From Branchiostoma floridae (lineage: Eukaryota > Chordata > Leptocardii > Amphioxiformes > Branchiostomatidae): 64,000 bases of DNA. The notes under the pieces are model-generated. The model had not been told where the DNA came from, made no database searches, and saw nothing but the letters and a program-made list of their open reading frames with translations. Of this stretch, positions 50,975 through 61,822 are shown piece by piece. Location of the stretch: positions 18,134,684-18,198,683 of the forward strand of contig NC_049989.1 of assembly GCF_000003815.2 (NCBI RefSeq), in the 5' to 3' direction. The translations under genes and the position numbers were made by a program. How positions within the stretch are numbered: the stretch's first letter is position 1; each line of letters opens with the position of its first letter.

Positions 50975-53900
50975 CTATGTTAAATCTATGTAATCCGAGT
51001 CAGAGTCCAACGCGAAGTCCTCCAGGTACGACGGTCTGCGGCGATGTCGTCGTGGTCTCGGGACGTCAGCAGCATGACTTGTCGAAGGCCTCTCCTCTTC
51101 GCTGTCACTGGAGACGTCCGGATTCACAGCTGGTTGTCTCTCCCTCTGCGGAACAAGTGTCTTCGGGACGGTCGCCTCGTCCTGGTCATCTTCATCGCCA
51201 GACTGCTGGTCGGAACCTGAAACGGAAGCAGAACAAGTGCCCTGGGAGGACTCTTCCCCGGACGTCACTGGATCCTCTGAAAGGGAAGGTTCTCGGCGCC
51301 GGTTACGGTTAGGGCGGGCAGGCCGACGGGGTCGGTCATTCCGCGGATTGTAATCCGGGTCGTCCTGGGTGGGAGAGAAGGGTATCATGTTCTCAAAACT
51401 CACACATACTACCTTCTGCTGTGCCCTCCCTCTCATGCCACGCACTTCGTAGACCTGATCGCTAATGCGGCGCAAGACCTCAAACGGGCCTTTAGTCTTT
51501 GGCGCCAATTTCCGCGCGAGCCCCGTTGGTACCTGTTTGTTCAGAATGAAGACGGTGTCGCCAATGTCATAGGGCTTGCCATGAATTTTCTTGTCATAGA
51601 GCTCCTTCTGTCTACATTGCTGTTGCTGAGTCTTCTCCTGTACAAGCTTGAACACCGATGGTAGGCGGTTCCGTAATACCTCCACGTGTTCATGAACCTC
51701 ACCGACGTTAGTAGGGATGCGCGCCATTACATGAATGGGAAGACGTGCCTCGCGACCGTGCATCAGGAAGTAGGGCGAGAACCCGGTTGTCGCGTGACAA
51801 CTTGTATTATACGCGTACTTGACCGCGGGCAAGTGCTCATCCCAGTCGCGCTGGGTGGGCGACACGTAGGCGCGTAAGATATTTCCCATTGTCCTGTTGA
51901 AGCGCTCAACAAGACCGTCTGACTGGGGATGATACGGCGTCGTCCGAGTCTTATGAATTTGCATTAGCCGACAAAGGTCCTTCACCAACACAGAATCGAA
52001 ATTCCTGCCTTGATCTGTGTGTAGAGACTGTGGAGGACCGTGGACGCAGATCCAACCTTTGTAGAAACATTTGGCTACAGACTCTGCCGTTTCATTCTCC
52101 ATAGGGAAAATCTCAACCCACTTCGTGAAATAGTCTGTCGCGACCAAAATGTATTTATTTCCAGCACGCGACTTAGGAAGGGGGCCGACTATGTCCATGG
52201 CGACTCGGTGGTTTGGGAAACCGACTGCGCTAGGCTGCATGGGGGCTCTCTGTTTACGCCTGCCGCTCTTGGTCCGTATGCAGGTCTCACAACCTGACAC
52301 GTGGGCAGTCACGTCGTGACGCATGCCGGGCCAGTAGAAAGCAGACCTAAGTTTATTAAGGGTCTTCTCTACGCCTAAGTGACCACCAAGCGGTTCGTCA
52401 TGGACCATCTTAAGCACGCGAGGGACGAGCGTCCTTGGGAGCAGCAGTTGGAGCTGGGGTCCCAGGCCATCTTTCCTATCACAATTTCTGTACAGGACGC
52501 CGTCCCAGAATTCTAGACATGGCCAATCAGAATAGAGCGTGCGTTGTTCCCGAGTGAGCTTTTGGAGGCCGAGATTATCGGGTTTAGTGCCTCTTTGCAT
52601 GTCCAATACAAGGCAAGCCAAAGTCGGGTCAGCACGCTGGGCTCGTCTAATCTCATTTTGAGACAAGGCAGGGATCGGGTTGAGCCCATCTGGATCAGCC
52701 TGCCGAGCTGCGAAAACCCTAACTGGCTCACTGTCCTCCAAGTCGCTTTTCTTGCACTGGGAACAGGGCCCTCTACTTAAACCGTCAGCGTTGCCATGGC
52801 TGGCTCCCGGTCTGTGCTCGATGTGGAACTTGTACGTGGCCAAACGCAATAACCAGCGCGCGTATTGACTTGATGGGTTTTTCATCTTCATCAAGTACTG
52901 TAGTGCGCTGTGATCTGTTCGCAACAAGAACTCATCATCGCCTTGCAAGTAGCACTCATGCTTTGTGATAAATTCTACCGCTGCTAGCATTTCGCGTCTA
53001 TGCACGCAGTAGCGCTGCTCAACAGGCGTTAGAGAACGGCTGTAATATGCGATTACCCTCTCAAGACCGTCCTGCTTTTGGCTCAGCACTCCTCCAATAC
53101 CAACATCAGATGCATCTGTGTCAACAATGAAGGGCTTTGAGAAGTCAGGATAGGCCAGGATAGGTGCCGACACTAAGTGCTGCTTGAGCTCGCGGAAAGC
53201 ATTGTCACATTCCTCTGTCCACTTGAAGCGAGTGTTTTTGCGCGTCAATGACGTTAGCGGTTTGGCCTTTTTGGCGAAATCTTGTATGAAACGCCTATAG
53301 TAGTTCGCAAAGCCCAGGAATTGTTGTACCTGACGCACGGTGCGCGGCGTAGGCCATTCTGCTGCAGCGCTAACCTTTTTGGGGTCGGTACGCACGCCTG
53401 TGCCTGAAATGACGTGGCCGAGGAACTCGACTTCAGTGACGAGGAACATGCACTTCTCGGGATTGAGCTTAAGGTTCGCTTCGCGATAGCGCTGGAACAC
53501 AGCCTCTAGGTTCGCAAGGTGGTTGGCAATTGCTTCATCGGAGTGAACGATATTATCATCCAAGTATGCCATACACACATGAGGCTGTAGGCCACGCAAC
53601 ACGTTCTCCATTAACCTCGCAAAAGTAGAGGGAGCCGAACAGAGGCCGAACGGAAGCCGTTTGTATTGGAACAAGCCAAACGGGGTTGTAAATGCGGTCT
53701 TTTCCCTTGCCGCTTCCTCTAGAGGAACCTGCATATACGCCGCTCTTAAGTCTAACGTGGAGAACAGTTGGGAGCCTGACAGCGCATCAAGAGTGTCGTC
53801 TATGCGCGGCAATGGCCAAGACGATTTCTTGGTGACATTGTTCAAACCTCGGTAGTCAACACACATTCGCTTTGTACCGTCTTTTTTATTGACAAGCACA

Positions 53901-55039
53901 ACAGGGGCTCCCCAAGGCGAGATTGATTCCTCTATGAAGCCTAATCGGGTCAGTTTATCCAATTCCTGACCAATTGTCTCCTTCGCCTGGGGAGAAACGC
54001 GCCGGGGCGGCAATCGAACCGGAGGGGCGTCACCAGTGTCAATTTGGTGAGTAGCTTTACTGGTCATGCCCATGTCTTCCTGGTTGCGTGAAAAGATATC
54101 CTCATACTTCACGAGGAGATCTAACAGTTGCTCTTTGTGTGACCTGTCCGAAATGTGGCTTAAATCGAAAAGGGGCTCCAGTTCGGCCCGAACTTCTTCA
54201 GGTGACCTTGCCAAAGGAGTGTCAAATGTCGAGTCAGCAACAGGGGCCTGTGACTCGATGTCAAAAGAGGTAGTTGCCGCCACAGACAACGTACCACAGG
54301 AAGGCATGCCATTTTCAATGGGATGAAAAGTCCCTATGACAGTACCCTTAGGAATGATCACTGGTTCCGGGCTTTCATTGACTAGGAACACTCGGGTTTT
54401 GTTTCGCTCATAGGGTGAGTGGGCGGAAAGTTCGCCAAGCAAGCCAAGCTGGTCGAGCGACTGTGCAGGTTGGACTATACCTTGCAGTGGACCTGTGGTC
54501 TTGTCCCGTTTTTTCAGGGTACCGGGCACCAGCTGCGCTGTCCGCCCTGCCACATAGCACGCTTTGTACGTCACAACACGCTGCACCTTATAACTCGCCT
54601 TACGCTTGATGGGAACTACCACATCACCCTCGCAACCACGTAGTGCCAAAGTCTGACGACGCATCGAAACCTCACAGTCAAACTCGGTCAGAAAATCTGT
54701 CCCTACCAATAGCCCAGTGGCCGTATTTTCACAGACTAAGAATTCAGTCGGGAACAGCTGGTCTGAAATTTCCAAAACAATCTTGGCTGTACCGGCCACT
54801 TTCAGGCAATCGCCCGCAACGCTTAGTAGAGGCTGGCCCAAATACGGTGCTAGCGCCGGCGGGTTAGACGCGAACAAATGCCCAAATGCGTCCCTGCTAA
54901 TGATCGATACATCGGCCCCAGAATCGATCAGGACATTAACAGTCTGTCCATTTGCGGACGCGCTAAAATGGAAACTACCTGTCTGTGTGTGTGTCGAGGA
55001 AACTTTATTCGTGTGTCCGTGTGTCGCATGGGTCTTCAC
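50975..55039 (-). CDS. pol: Gypsy pol polyprotein (protease-RT-RNase H-integrase)
   Basis: The frame is open for about 1,354 codons from the GTG at 55039, and remains open further upstream to the frameshift site at 55084-55090; it probably has no start codon of its own. Residues counted from that GTG: aspartic protease DSGAD (39-43); RT with LDLRAAY (~429) and the catalytic YLDDN (492-496); RNase H DTDAS (640-644) and RTDHSAL (~707); integrase zinc-binding H-H-C-C at 880, 887, 917 and 920; integrase catalytic D949, D1009 and E1045 with 35 residues between the last two; a GPF module near 1184; then an acidic/arginine-rich tail. No stop or frameshift breaks it, unusual for a copy lacking gag. 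Activity would need gag and a 5' LTR from another copy. Confidence 0.93.
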   Translation of the reverse strand: MKTHATHGHTNKVSSTHTQTGSFHFSASANGQTVNVLIDSGADVSIISRDAFGHLFASNPPALAPYLGQPLLSVAGDCLKVAGTAKIVLEISDQLFPTEFLVCENTATGLLVGTDFLTEFDCEVSMRRQTLALRGCEGDVVVPIKRKASYKVQRVVTYKACYVAGRTAQLVPGTLKKRDKTTGPLQGIVQPAQSLDQLGLLGELSAHSPYERNKTRVFLVNESPEPVIIPKGTVIGTFHPIENGMPSCGTLSVAATTSFDIESQAPVADSTFDTPLARSPEEVRAELEPLFDLSHISDRSHKEQLLDLLVKYEDIFSRNQEDMGMTSKATHQIDTGDAPPVRLPPRRVSPQAKETIGQELDKLTRLGFIEESISPWGAPVVLVNKKDGTKRMCVDYRGLNNVTKKSSWPLPRIDDTLDALSGSQLFSTLDLRAAYMQVPLEEAAREKTAFTTPFGLFQYKRLPFGLCSAPSTFARLMENVLRGLQPHVCMAYLDDNIVHSDEAIANHLANLEAVFQRYREANLKLNPEKCMFLVTEVEFLGHVISGTGVRTDPKKVSAAAEWPTPRTVRQVQQFLGFANYYRRFIQDFAKKAKPLTSLTRKNTRFKWTEECDNAFRELKQHLVSAPILAYPDFSKPFIVDTDASDVGIGGVLSQKQDGLERVIAYYSRSLTPVEQRYCVHRREMLAAVEFITKHECYLQGDDEFLLRTDHSALQYLMKMKNPSSQYARWLLRLATYKFHIEHRPGASHGNADGLSRGPCSQCKKSDLEDSEPVRVFAARQADPDGLNPIPALSQNEIRRAQRADPTLACLVLDMQRGTKPDNLGLQKLTREQRTLYSDWPCLEFWDGVLYRNCDRKDGLGPQLQLLLPRTLVPRVLKMVHDEPLGGHLGVEKTLNKLRSAFYWPGMRHDVTAHVSGCETCIRTKSGRRKQRAPMQPSAVGFPNHRVAMDIVGPLPKSRAGNKYILVATDYFTKWVEIFPMENETAESVAKCFYKGWICVHGPPQSLHTDQGRNFDSVLVKDLCRLMQIHKTRTTPYHPQSDGLVERFNRTMGNILRAYVSPTQRDWDEHLPAVKYAYNTSCHATTGFSPYFLMHGREARLPIHVMARIPTNVGEVHEHVEVLRNRLPSVFKLVQEKTQQQQCRQKELYDKKIHGKPYDIGDTVFILNKQVPTGLARKLAPKTKGPFEVLRRISDQVYEVRGMRGRAQQKVVCVSFENMIPFSPTQDDPDYNPRNDRPRRPARPNRNRRREPSLSEDPVTSGEESSQGTCSASVSGSDQQSGDEDDQDEATVPKTLVPQRERQPAVNPDVSSDSEEERPSTSHAADVPRPRRHRRRPSYLEDFALDSDSDYIDLT

Positions 55040-55047
55040 CGTTTTGG

Positions 55048-55090
55048 AGACTGGCCGACGACCCCTTAGGCCAGTCTGGGGCCGTTTCCC
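55048..55090 (-). promoter_or_regulatory. -1 ribosomal frameshift signal at gag-pol junction
   Basis: Minus-strand heptamer GGGAAAC (+ 55084-55090) sits in the gag frame as G GGA AAC, the X XXY YYZ pattern. After a 6-base spacer comes a perfect 9-bp stem, AGACTGGCC (+ 55069-55077) with GGCCAGTCT (+ 55048-55056), around a 12-base loop. Five loop bases GGGTC can pair with GACCC downstream, giving a possible H-type pseudoknot. The gag stop lies in the loop and pol is in the -1 frame. Confidence 0.8.
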
Positions 55091-55141
55091 TGACGCGCGT
55101 CGGACGCAATATTCGGGCAGCGACTTTTCATATGACCCATT
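55066..55141 (-). pseudogene. gag: Truncated gag end (half zinc knuckle)
   Basis: The last 24 codons of gag remain, with GHMKSRC giving the H-x4-C half of a CCHC nucleocapsid knuckle; the preceding C-x2-C half is gone. The gag stop is TAA at + 55066-55068. The frame is +1 relative to pol, so pol would be reached by a -1 shift. Truncation is at the LTR/gag deletion junction near 55142. Confidence 0.8.
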
Positions 55142-55185
55142 TCATTACCTAATTATCTCATATGTCAAAGGTCATGGCCGTTACA

Positions 55186-56150
55186 TTTACCTAAAGCACA
55201 CTTTGTATTGTAATATCAATCAAACTTGTCAATAGTTTGGAAGTCTTGGCTACAAACCACAGATCACAGTTTATTACATTGAGAAATTGCACTCTTGAAG
55301 TCAGGCACTAACAGTTAAGACTAATTCAGACCACGCATACTGAGATGCCATGGCTTTAGCATAGAGGCATGCTTCGAATGCCTAAACTGTACTCAGTCTG
55401 ATACTGTTACTCTATATGCCGTGAATCGAAACAGAGTATACAGGACTCTCCTTGCTTCATGCATGTCTGCCTGGCAGTGAAAAGGCTTGGAAAGAGAAAG
55501 GTCACTTCCCATCAATGGCACAAGGCTGCTCGCTCAGTACACTGTATGTACGCAGATAACTGGAGCACGGCAATTTCCCTTTGTTACGGGGCCAAAGGAA
55601 TGGATTAGTCTGTTTTTGAATCAATCAAGTTTGATTGTAATTCTATGCAAAATAAACTTAAAAGTGCTGCTAGTTTATTAATGATTGTGTGTGTATTTCT
55701 AACTAAGTCAGTTTTGCCCATATAAAGAGCTAGATGTTGGATTTCTAGGATATTCAAAGGGAAATTGTTGCCATATTATTCTTGACATACCACCAACAAA
55801 TTTCTTAAGATACTGTATCCTTTTTTCTCTCTCATTTCTTTATTATTGTACTGTTTCTTTTAAGTGTGATGATTTGTTTGATTAGCTAACAGATGAAAAG
55901 AAAAATTTAAAGAAAAAAAGACTTTCACCCCAAATCAAAACTGAATAAAATTAGAACCCTTAAAAAACCTTTGCTCTGGATGTACTATAAAACTTGATGA
56001 TAAAAACGTTCCAGAAGAATAAACTTCTCTCACCAAACGAAACCTAACCCCAAATTACCATTTAAATAATGACACATGAAAGTAAATTACCGATGAGACT
56101 GACTAGGTGATAAATAATTCATAACGGGTGATGCAAAATTGATACCAGGA
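55186..56150. other. Gene-free stretch
   Basis: AT-rich. No gene, repeat or target duplication matching the retrotransposon's other side is recognised. Confidence 0.55.
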
Positions 56151-56345
56151 ACCGCATAGCTGCCTTGCTTACGCTGGAAACAATGAGGCAAGCGGGGTGT
56201 TTGGAGGTCACCCGCGGTTGAGTGAGCGTGAGAGTGGGAGGACGGGGGTTGGATGAGGCAGGGGTAATTATTGGGTGGTGTCTCATCGTTGTCGAGGCGA
56301 ACACTGACCCGTCCAACCACTCTCCGCTCTTACCTCATCATCAAA
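56150..56345 (+). promoter_or_regulatory. Candidate promoter/5' leader of gene 3
   Basis: GC- and CpG-richer than its surroundings (GGTCACCCGCGGTTGAG and CGTTGTCGAGGCGAAC), ending directly at a strong start context CAAAATGGCC. No TATA box. The inference rests on composition and position. Confidence 0.3.
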
Positions 56346-56366
56346 ATGGCCGACCGTCTAGGACTG
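56346..56366 (+). CDS. Gene 3 candidate first coding exon
   Basis: ATGGCCGAC in near-ideal context (AAAATGG) encodes MADRLGL and then meets a good donor CTG|GTACGTAAAT, phase 0. The frame is also open upstream to about 56271, so a longer N-terminus is possible. No downstream exon is recognised in the window; the segment at 56553-56584 with splice-like edges would give an immediate stop if joined. The call rests on start context and donor only. Confidence 0.4.
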
Positions 56367-57920
56367 GTACGTAAATATATACATTGTCCCTTTTCTTGTA
56401 TACTAGGTAGATATTTGATTTACTATCCGTGCCTTTCTCTGTACTTCATCCTCAGTAAGCCAACCTCCCTGTGGGGTCAATACAGGGCAATAGTATGACG
56501 CCCGGGCTTGTTTCGCATGACCAGCGTACCCTTAATATGCTGTCTGTTTAGGTATGAGTAACATGTTGAAGACGCTACTGGAGGTATGTTTTTTTTAAAG
56601 ACTGGAGGTCTACACATTGTACAATATGATAAGTATGATAAAGACATCTAGTAGGTATGTCTGTTTGAAGTGACGGATACACGATTCTTATCGTTTCTTT
56701 CTCACTTGAGGTATATTAATTTTGTGATTACGGAAATGCCGTATGAGTTTGTGGAAAGGATACTTGTACTTTTTTTTTTTCAAACTCAGGAGGCGTACAT
56801 TATGATATGTATGTTAAAAACACCAAGTAGGCATGGCTCAGTTACATGTATCATTTCTTAATCTCCTTAAAGGTAATTTGTAATCACCTATAATGCTGTC
56901 TTTTTGCTATGACTATTCAATTGATGCCATTTCTGCATTTTTTCACACTGGAATACTTCCTTATGTTAAGTACCTTAAATATCATTTATACGTTAAATAC
57001 ACCATCAAAGCAAGCAATGTACATGTATAATGTTAAAAAATTATATAATTCTTATAGCTGTTATCTTTTGTTTGACATAATTTTGCCATCATAGAGATGC
57101 AGTGAAACATGATTGAACCCCCTTTGTTTGCCCATTTCATGCCTGTAGAGAAGGAGTCTGGCTTCCTTGTCATGTAGGTTTTGGACTGGGGGGTTGACAG
57201 ACTCCCCTATTGTAAGGAAACTGAGTTGGCGCCGACGTCTCTTTCGTAATAATTGGTTCATGTGAACTTTAACAATGTACCGGTGAGCATTCCGGTTGTC
57301 TTTTGATGAGTCAGCACTCGTCTTTCATGTTCCTTCACAATCCTATAAACCTCGATACCCTGATTGCATATCACAGTATTTTTGTAGTTGCTTGATGATA
57401 ATTAATTTATGCTCATGATAGCCCGATTTTTAACATTTACATCTGGTAATACCTGTATTTGTCTTGGATGCCAAGAAAGAAAGTTATCGATGTCGGCAAA
57501 CATAAACTGCTATTATAGCTTAGCCTAGTAAATAAAAAATGTAATTTTTTTATAACAAAAATTGACATTTATTGATTTACAGAATGATACACTTACACAT
57601 CATCTACAATAATACACATTGCAATTGATCTCAATATTCTAGTAAACTACTCATTGCAAACATTCATGAATGCTAACTGTAGATACCAATCTCTAGTTTA
57701 GCTCATTTTACATCCCATAGTCCATTTCTAATAAAGATGCTTCATTTTTGGTTTAATTAGAATGCAAATCTCTAGTGACAGATTCATCAAAAAGTGATGC
57801 ATTTCCAATCATTATTCTATGGCGGAATTAAGATGTGGTCACGCTTATCTTATGACGGCAGCCAGTTGTCGGATGGAAGTAATTTTTGAAGGAAAGGAAA
57901 AGGAAGTCAATATTTTGCTA

Positions 57921-58145
57921 TAACGCTAGTTCACCTTTATCCGTTGGGTAACCTATATCCGTTGCTTTTAAGAATAGAATAAGGGTAATTGGGGATATCA
58001 CGTTGACGGACGTTGGTTTAAAATTTCAATATTTTCAGTACATTGCAGTTTAAAACTACCACCCGCCGAATTGATGTGCCTAAATACACTGCTTTGACAA
58101 ACAACGGATATAGGTTACCCCGCGGATAAAGGTGAACTAGCGTTA
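57921..58145. mobile_element. TAACGCTAG-type MITE, complete copy
   Basis: Inverted ends of about 42 bp, TAACGCTAGTTCACCTTTAT at the left and the complement at the right, then CCG..GGGTAACCTATATCCG. TA flanks at 57919-57920 and 58146-58147. It is the best-preserved member; others are at 13846, 15837, 17222 and 61388. Confidence 0.85.
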
Positions 58146-58149
58146 TATA

Positions 58150-59525
58150 GGGTTTACATATCTAATATAACATAACCAAGTATTTTGTTGATTTGATAAT
58201 ACTCGTTTTTGTTTTCCTCATCCATTACAGCCATGATGCAATTTTTGTCCTCCACTTCCTGAAACATCCTTGATACAAAAAGTCCTCTGTCTGATACATC
58301 CGTGATACAATATATTTAGTTGCCTACTTCCTCTTTCTGATATAAGTAATAGATGATACATACTGGATACGATATTTGGCTTCCTCTTCCTTAAACAGCC
58401 TCGATACATGTACAATATTTACATGTAGTTATCTCTGTCTCGTGACCTGGTTAGTCCAGACCCATTCACTCCATTGAATGGTGGGCACCAGGCAATACTT
58501 GTTGTTGACGTCATTGCATGTTCTTCTGTGTATAGCAGTGGCATTCATACAATTTAATCTTTTCTTTGGATGAAATGTGCTTCTGACATTTAATCATGCT
58601 CATTTAAGGCTCATTTAAGGAGTTGATTATATTTCAGTACTTGTAGCATCAGGACATTATGAATTGTACTTTGAGAACCACCTGTTAATCTGTTAAAATA
58701 GCACAATTTGCCATTGATAATGGCTGCTCTAATTCAATTCTAAGCATTGACTGTGTAAGCTTAAAGATGTGCAACATTTTTACAAAAACGCAGAATGTTT
58801 TCCCTGTAGCCTTTTGTCAAGATACTCGCACACAATAATAAGCTTGGCCTATATGAAAGTAATGCCAATGGTTGGTTTTATCAAATGAGGCACAAAGGAA
58901 TATACATGTCATGTATCTTCCATCTAGCCGTTCTTACTTTGTCTTGGTCACTAACAGATAAAAGCTGATAAAAATAAACCCTCCATGACATTTCATGTTG
59001 CCTGAATCTCAGAGGATGCCCCCCAGTTCGTCTGTAATCGTACAAACTCTACATAAAGATAGGTAACCTTTTGGTTCCATTGTTGAAATCACTGTGTACT
59101 TTAGACACATGTTCACAATGTCAACACACACATAAGACAGACTACGGGTTCTGGTTTCCATGCTTCACGAAGCATGTCATACGTGAGAGAAGATCAGGAA
59201 ATTTGCGGACGTGACGTTTTCTTCATAATTGTGGGTGGATCTGTTTTTGTATACAGAGGCCTGAAAGGGGACTGTTAAAAATTGTATAAGTGAGAGAGAA
59301 ATACTGCCAACATCTGTCATGGAATGTCAAGTTTTATTATCAGATCATATTACTGATTACTTATTGATGAGTTTAGTAAGATCAAAGATGTCAGTTGTCG
59401 TTTTTCATTTGCCCCAAACTCTATGAAGTACGAAATTTGATATACGTTTAACAAAGGACAATGGAGTCTCCATCAATTCCGCCACTTAAGTCCACCGACC
59501 AGCTTCAGTTCACTTGTTGGAGTAC
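58150..59525. other. Gene-free stretch with short degenerate repeats
   Basis: 58210-58420 has about three degenerate ~65-bp units with TTCCT...CTGATACAT and GATACAATAT. Nothing else recognised. Confidence 0.5.
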
Positions 59526-59874
59526 CAGGGCTCAAAATACCACCTGCATGTACCGTATGCAGGTTAGTGCAGGTAGAATTGGAGCTGTGCAGTTATTTCT
59601 AGCATCTGCCTGCACCAAACCTGCACTGGTCCATGTACTGGGTTTTATACTAGTACATAAATGTCCAATGTGCATGTTCTTAGCTGCATTGGCTGTTACC
59701 ACATACATTTTTGTATAAAATATGAAAAAAAAATAGCAATGGTTCCTGAACAATTTTAGTATGATCCATGCTTCCTAAATTCATAGTGGTGCAGGTAAAA
59801 CTTGTCTGGTGCAGGTAATTTTCAATGTTACTTGCACCAGTGCAGGTAGGCAGAAAAAGGTATTTCGAGCCCTG
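59526..59874. mobile_element. hAT-like MITE (CAGGGCTC ends)
   Basis: Termini CAGGGCTCAAAATACC and GGTATTTCGAGCCCTG are inverted repeats with one mismatch. AGTAC flanks both sides (59521-59525, 59875-59879). Internal GTGCAGGT and its complement recur many times. The 5-bp flank is shorter than the usual 8-bp hAT duplication, so the superfamily is tentative. Confidence 0.75.
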
Positions 59875-60624
59875 AGTACACTCGTAAAACAAAGAGTGCT
59901 CTGTGGATTTATCGTGTTCACTTCCCGATGGTGTGAAAAACAGCTTAATGGTGACATGGTATCACTAGAACTGGCTGTAAAGTATGCAGCTGGAACTGTT
60001 TTCTTTATGAGAGGATCTACAAGTCAATCCTCTATGAGGTGTAGCGAGCTGTTTTAATTAACCAATAATCATAACTGGCCAGCTGTAATTCAACATTAAG
60101 CGATGTCGGTAAATTCTTCACGAAGCCTAATCGGTTGCTTTGATTCCACGCAGCACTTTATTTGTTGTCCTGAATTAATCGTTTAACATTATAGACAAAT
60201 TATTTTTTATCAGGAAGTTGTGTTGCTGGCCCTCTATTGCCAGGATGAAAACTTAAGAACTAAGCTGTTGTGCCCACTGTTGTTATATAGCCTACATTAA
60301 ATGCCGCACATTTGACCACAAATCCCCCGTGCAAAATACCTTCACTCTCGTGATAACTCCTATCGATCGCCCAGTGTTTTCATGACCATCAGGAATAGAG
60401 CTTTACCCCGCAATTTACAAGCATGGGTATCTACCTATCAGTCTTTGTGATGGCCATCCGCCCCTTCCCCCTGAAAAATATGTTGAGGGGGCATTCCCTC
60501 TGAAAAAATAAACCTTCAACTCTTGTATTTTTTAACTTGAAAATTCATCTGTGTTCACTTGGAAGAAGTCATTCTTGAAATAGTTGAACTGTATTTTTTC
60601 ACTGAACTTGATCTTACTGATTTA

Positions 60625-60832
60625 CTGTAAATGTATTCAAGTTCGCGGGGATTTAATTTCGCGGTAGCGGGAAAAGGGACTTTTCGCGGTGTATTTAAGT
60701 TTGCGGTAACACCATAGACTGCAATCTAATATCATAATAGAAAAATTTTCGTGGTGGTTTTAATTTCGCGGTGAAGTGGTCACCGCGAAAACCGCAAACA
60801 TTAATCCACCGCGAACATTTCTGCATTTATAG
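60625..60832. mobile_element. TACTGTAAATGCA-type MITE, full copy
   Basis: TA-flanked (60623-60624, 60833-60834). Ends CTGTAAATGTA and TGCATTTATAG; interior GCGGTAGCGGGAAAAGGGAC shared with 7163-7371. Confidence 0.8.
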
Positions 60833-61387
60833 TATTTGATTTGACATAGTTTGAAGTATTAGCCAAATTTGCCCCTTAAAATTAAATGCAGGAATATAAT
60901 TATCATTTTTCAGAGGGTCAGATATTTGAACAAAGATAAAATGTGCCTCACTTTGGCAGCCAATTGTTGCTAGGACATTACAATGGTTTAGAATCATATT
61001 ATAGAACAGGGTAATTTAACAGTTAAAGTATAGTTGTAGCATGTAACAGTATACTTTGTAATATTAGACATTTGAAACCAAAAAGGAGTTGACCTTGCAC
61101 CCTGTCCTCTGTCATTAATTTGACACTCTGTAATTTTAAGCAGACCCAAAGGTCAAGTTCAGGCTTGCTCCCTAAACTAATTGTACCACATTCCGCACTG
61201 TGACATAGACATCATGCCCAAGGCCATAGCGAATATTCCCACGGCTCTACTGTAGTGATGTAAGTGTATAGGAGCGGGATACTGTGAATTCAGTTATTTT
61301 CACGGGACTAAATTTCTTGGTAGAAGTAGAAAGGAGTTTCTCGCAATATTTTGAGTTCGTGGTTGAAACAATTCTGTTGTACAGTAG

Positions 61388-61602
61388 TTACGCTAGTTCA
61401 CCTTTTTCTGCAGGGTAACCTATATCTGTTTAATTTAAAGTGGGTATTCAGGGATATCAAGAAGATGGACGGTGATTTCAAGTTGCAAAATATTTCAGTC
61501 TGAAACCACCGTCTGTTAATAATAGTCTAATATCTAAAATGAATAATCTGATTCTAAATACAAAGTATTAGGTTACTCCGCCGATAATGATACACTAATA
61601 TT
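61388..61602. mobile_element. TAACGCTAG-type MITE, decayed copy
   Basis: Left end TTACGCTAGTTCACC, then GGGTAACCTATATCTG; interior GATATCAAGAAGATGGACGG. The right end, with GGTTACTCCGCCGATAATG, is diverged. Confidence 0.65.
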
Positions 61603-61822
61603 TTAGAAACATGTATTTTGTAACAGTTATAGTATTAATTTGCAGTTGAGAAGTCAGAGCCAAAATAAAACCATGGCAAAACATTAGAAGATGTACAGTA
61701 CTAAGCCTGAGGGGTGTGTTTTTGCATACTCCAAACATCAGGCATGTTTGCATCTCAGCTGACATTGTGGCCTGCATGTTTCTTTTCTTTGTCATTGTAC
61801 TGATTGACCTTTGACCTATATA

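Larger units (their letters stand above)
49499..55185 (-). mobile_element. Ty3/Gypsy LTR retrotransposon, 5'-deleted
   Basis: The element runs on the minus strand: a 44-bp remnant of the 5' LTR (55142-55185), end of gag, pol, a ~1-kb 3' non-coding region, polypurine tract and complete 3' LTR. The 44 bp are identical to the matching end of the 3' LTR (49888-49931). They join directly to the second half of a gag zinc knuckle, so most of the LTR, the primer-binding site and nearly all gag are missing. Pol domain order (protease, RT, RNase H, integrase) is that of Metaviridae. No envelope gene is seen. The element lies between gene 2 and the next gene and interrupts neither. Confidence 0.9.

Noticed and set aside
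56553-56584. Second exon for the gene starting at 56346
   Set aside because: Edges look like TTTAG| and |GTATGT, but joining to the phase-0 donor gives GTA TGA, an immediate stop.
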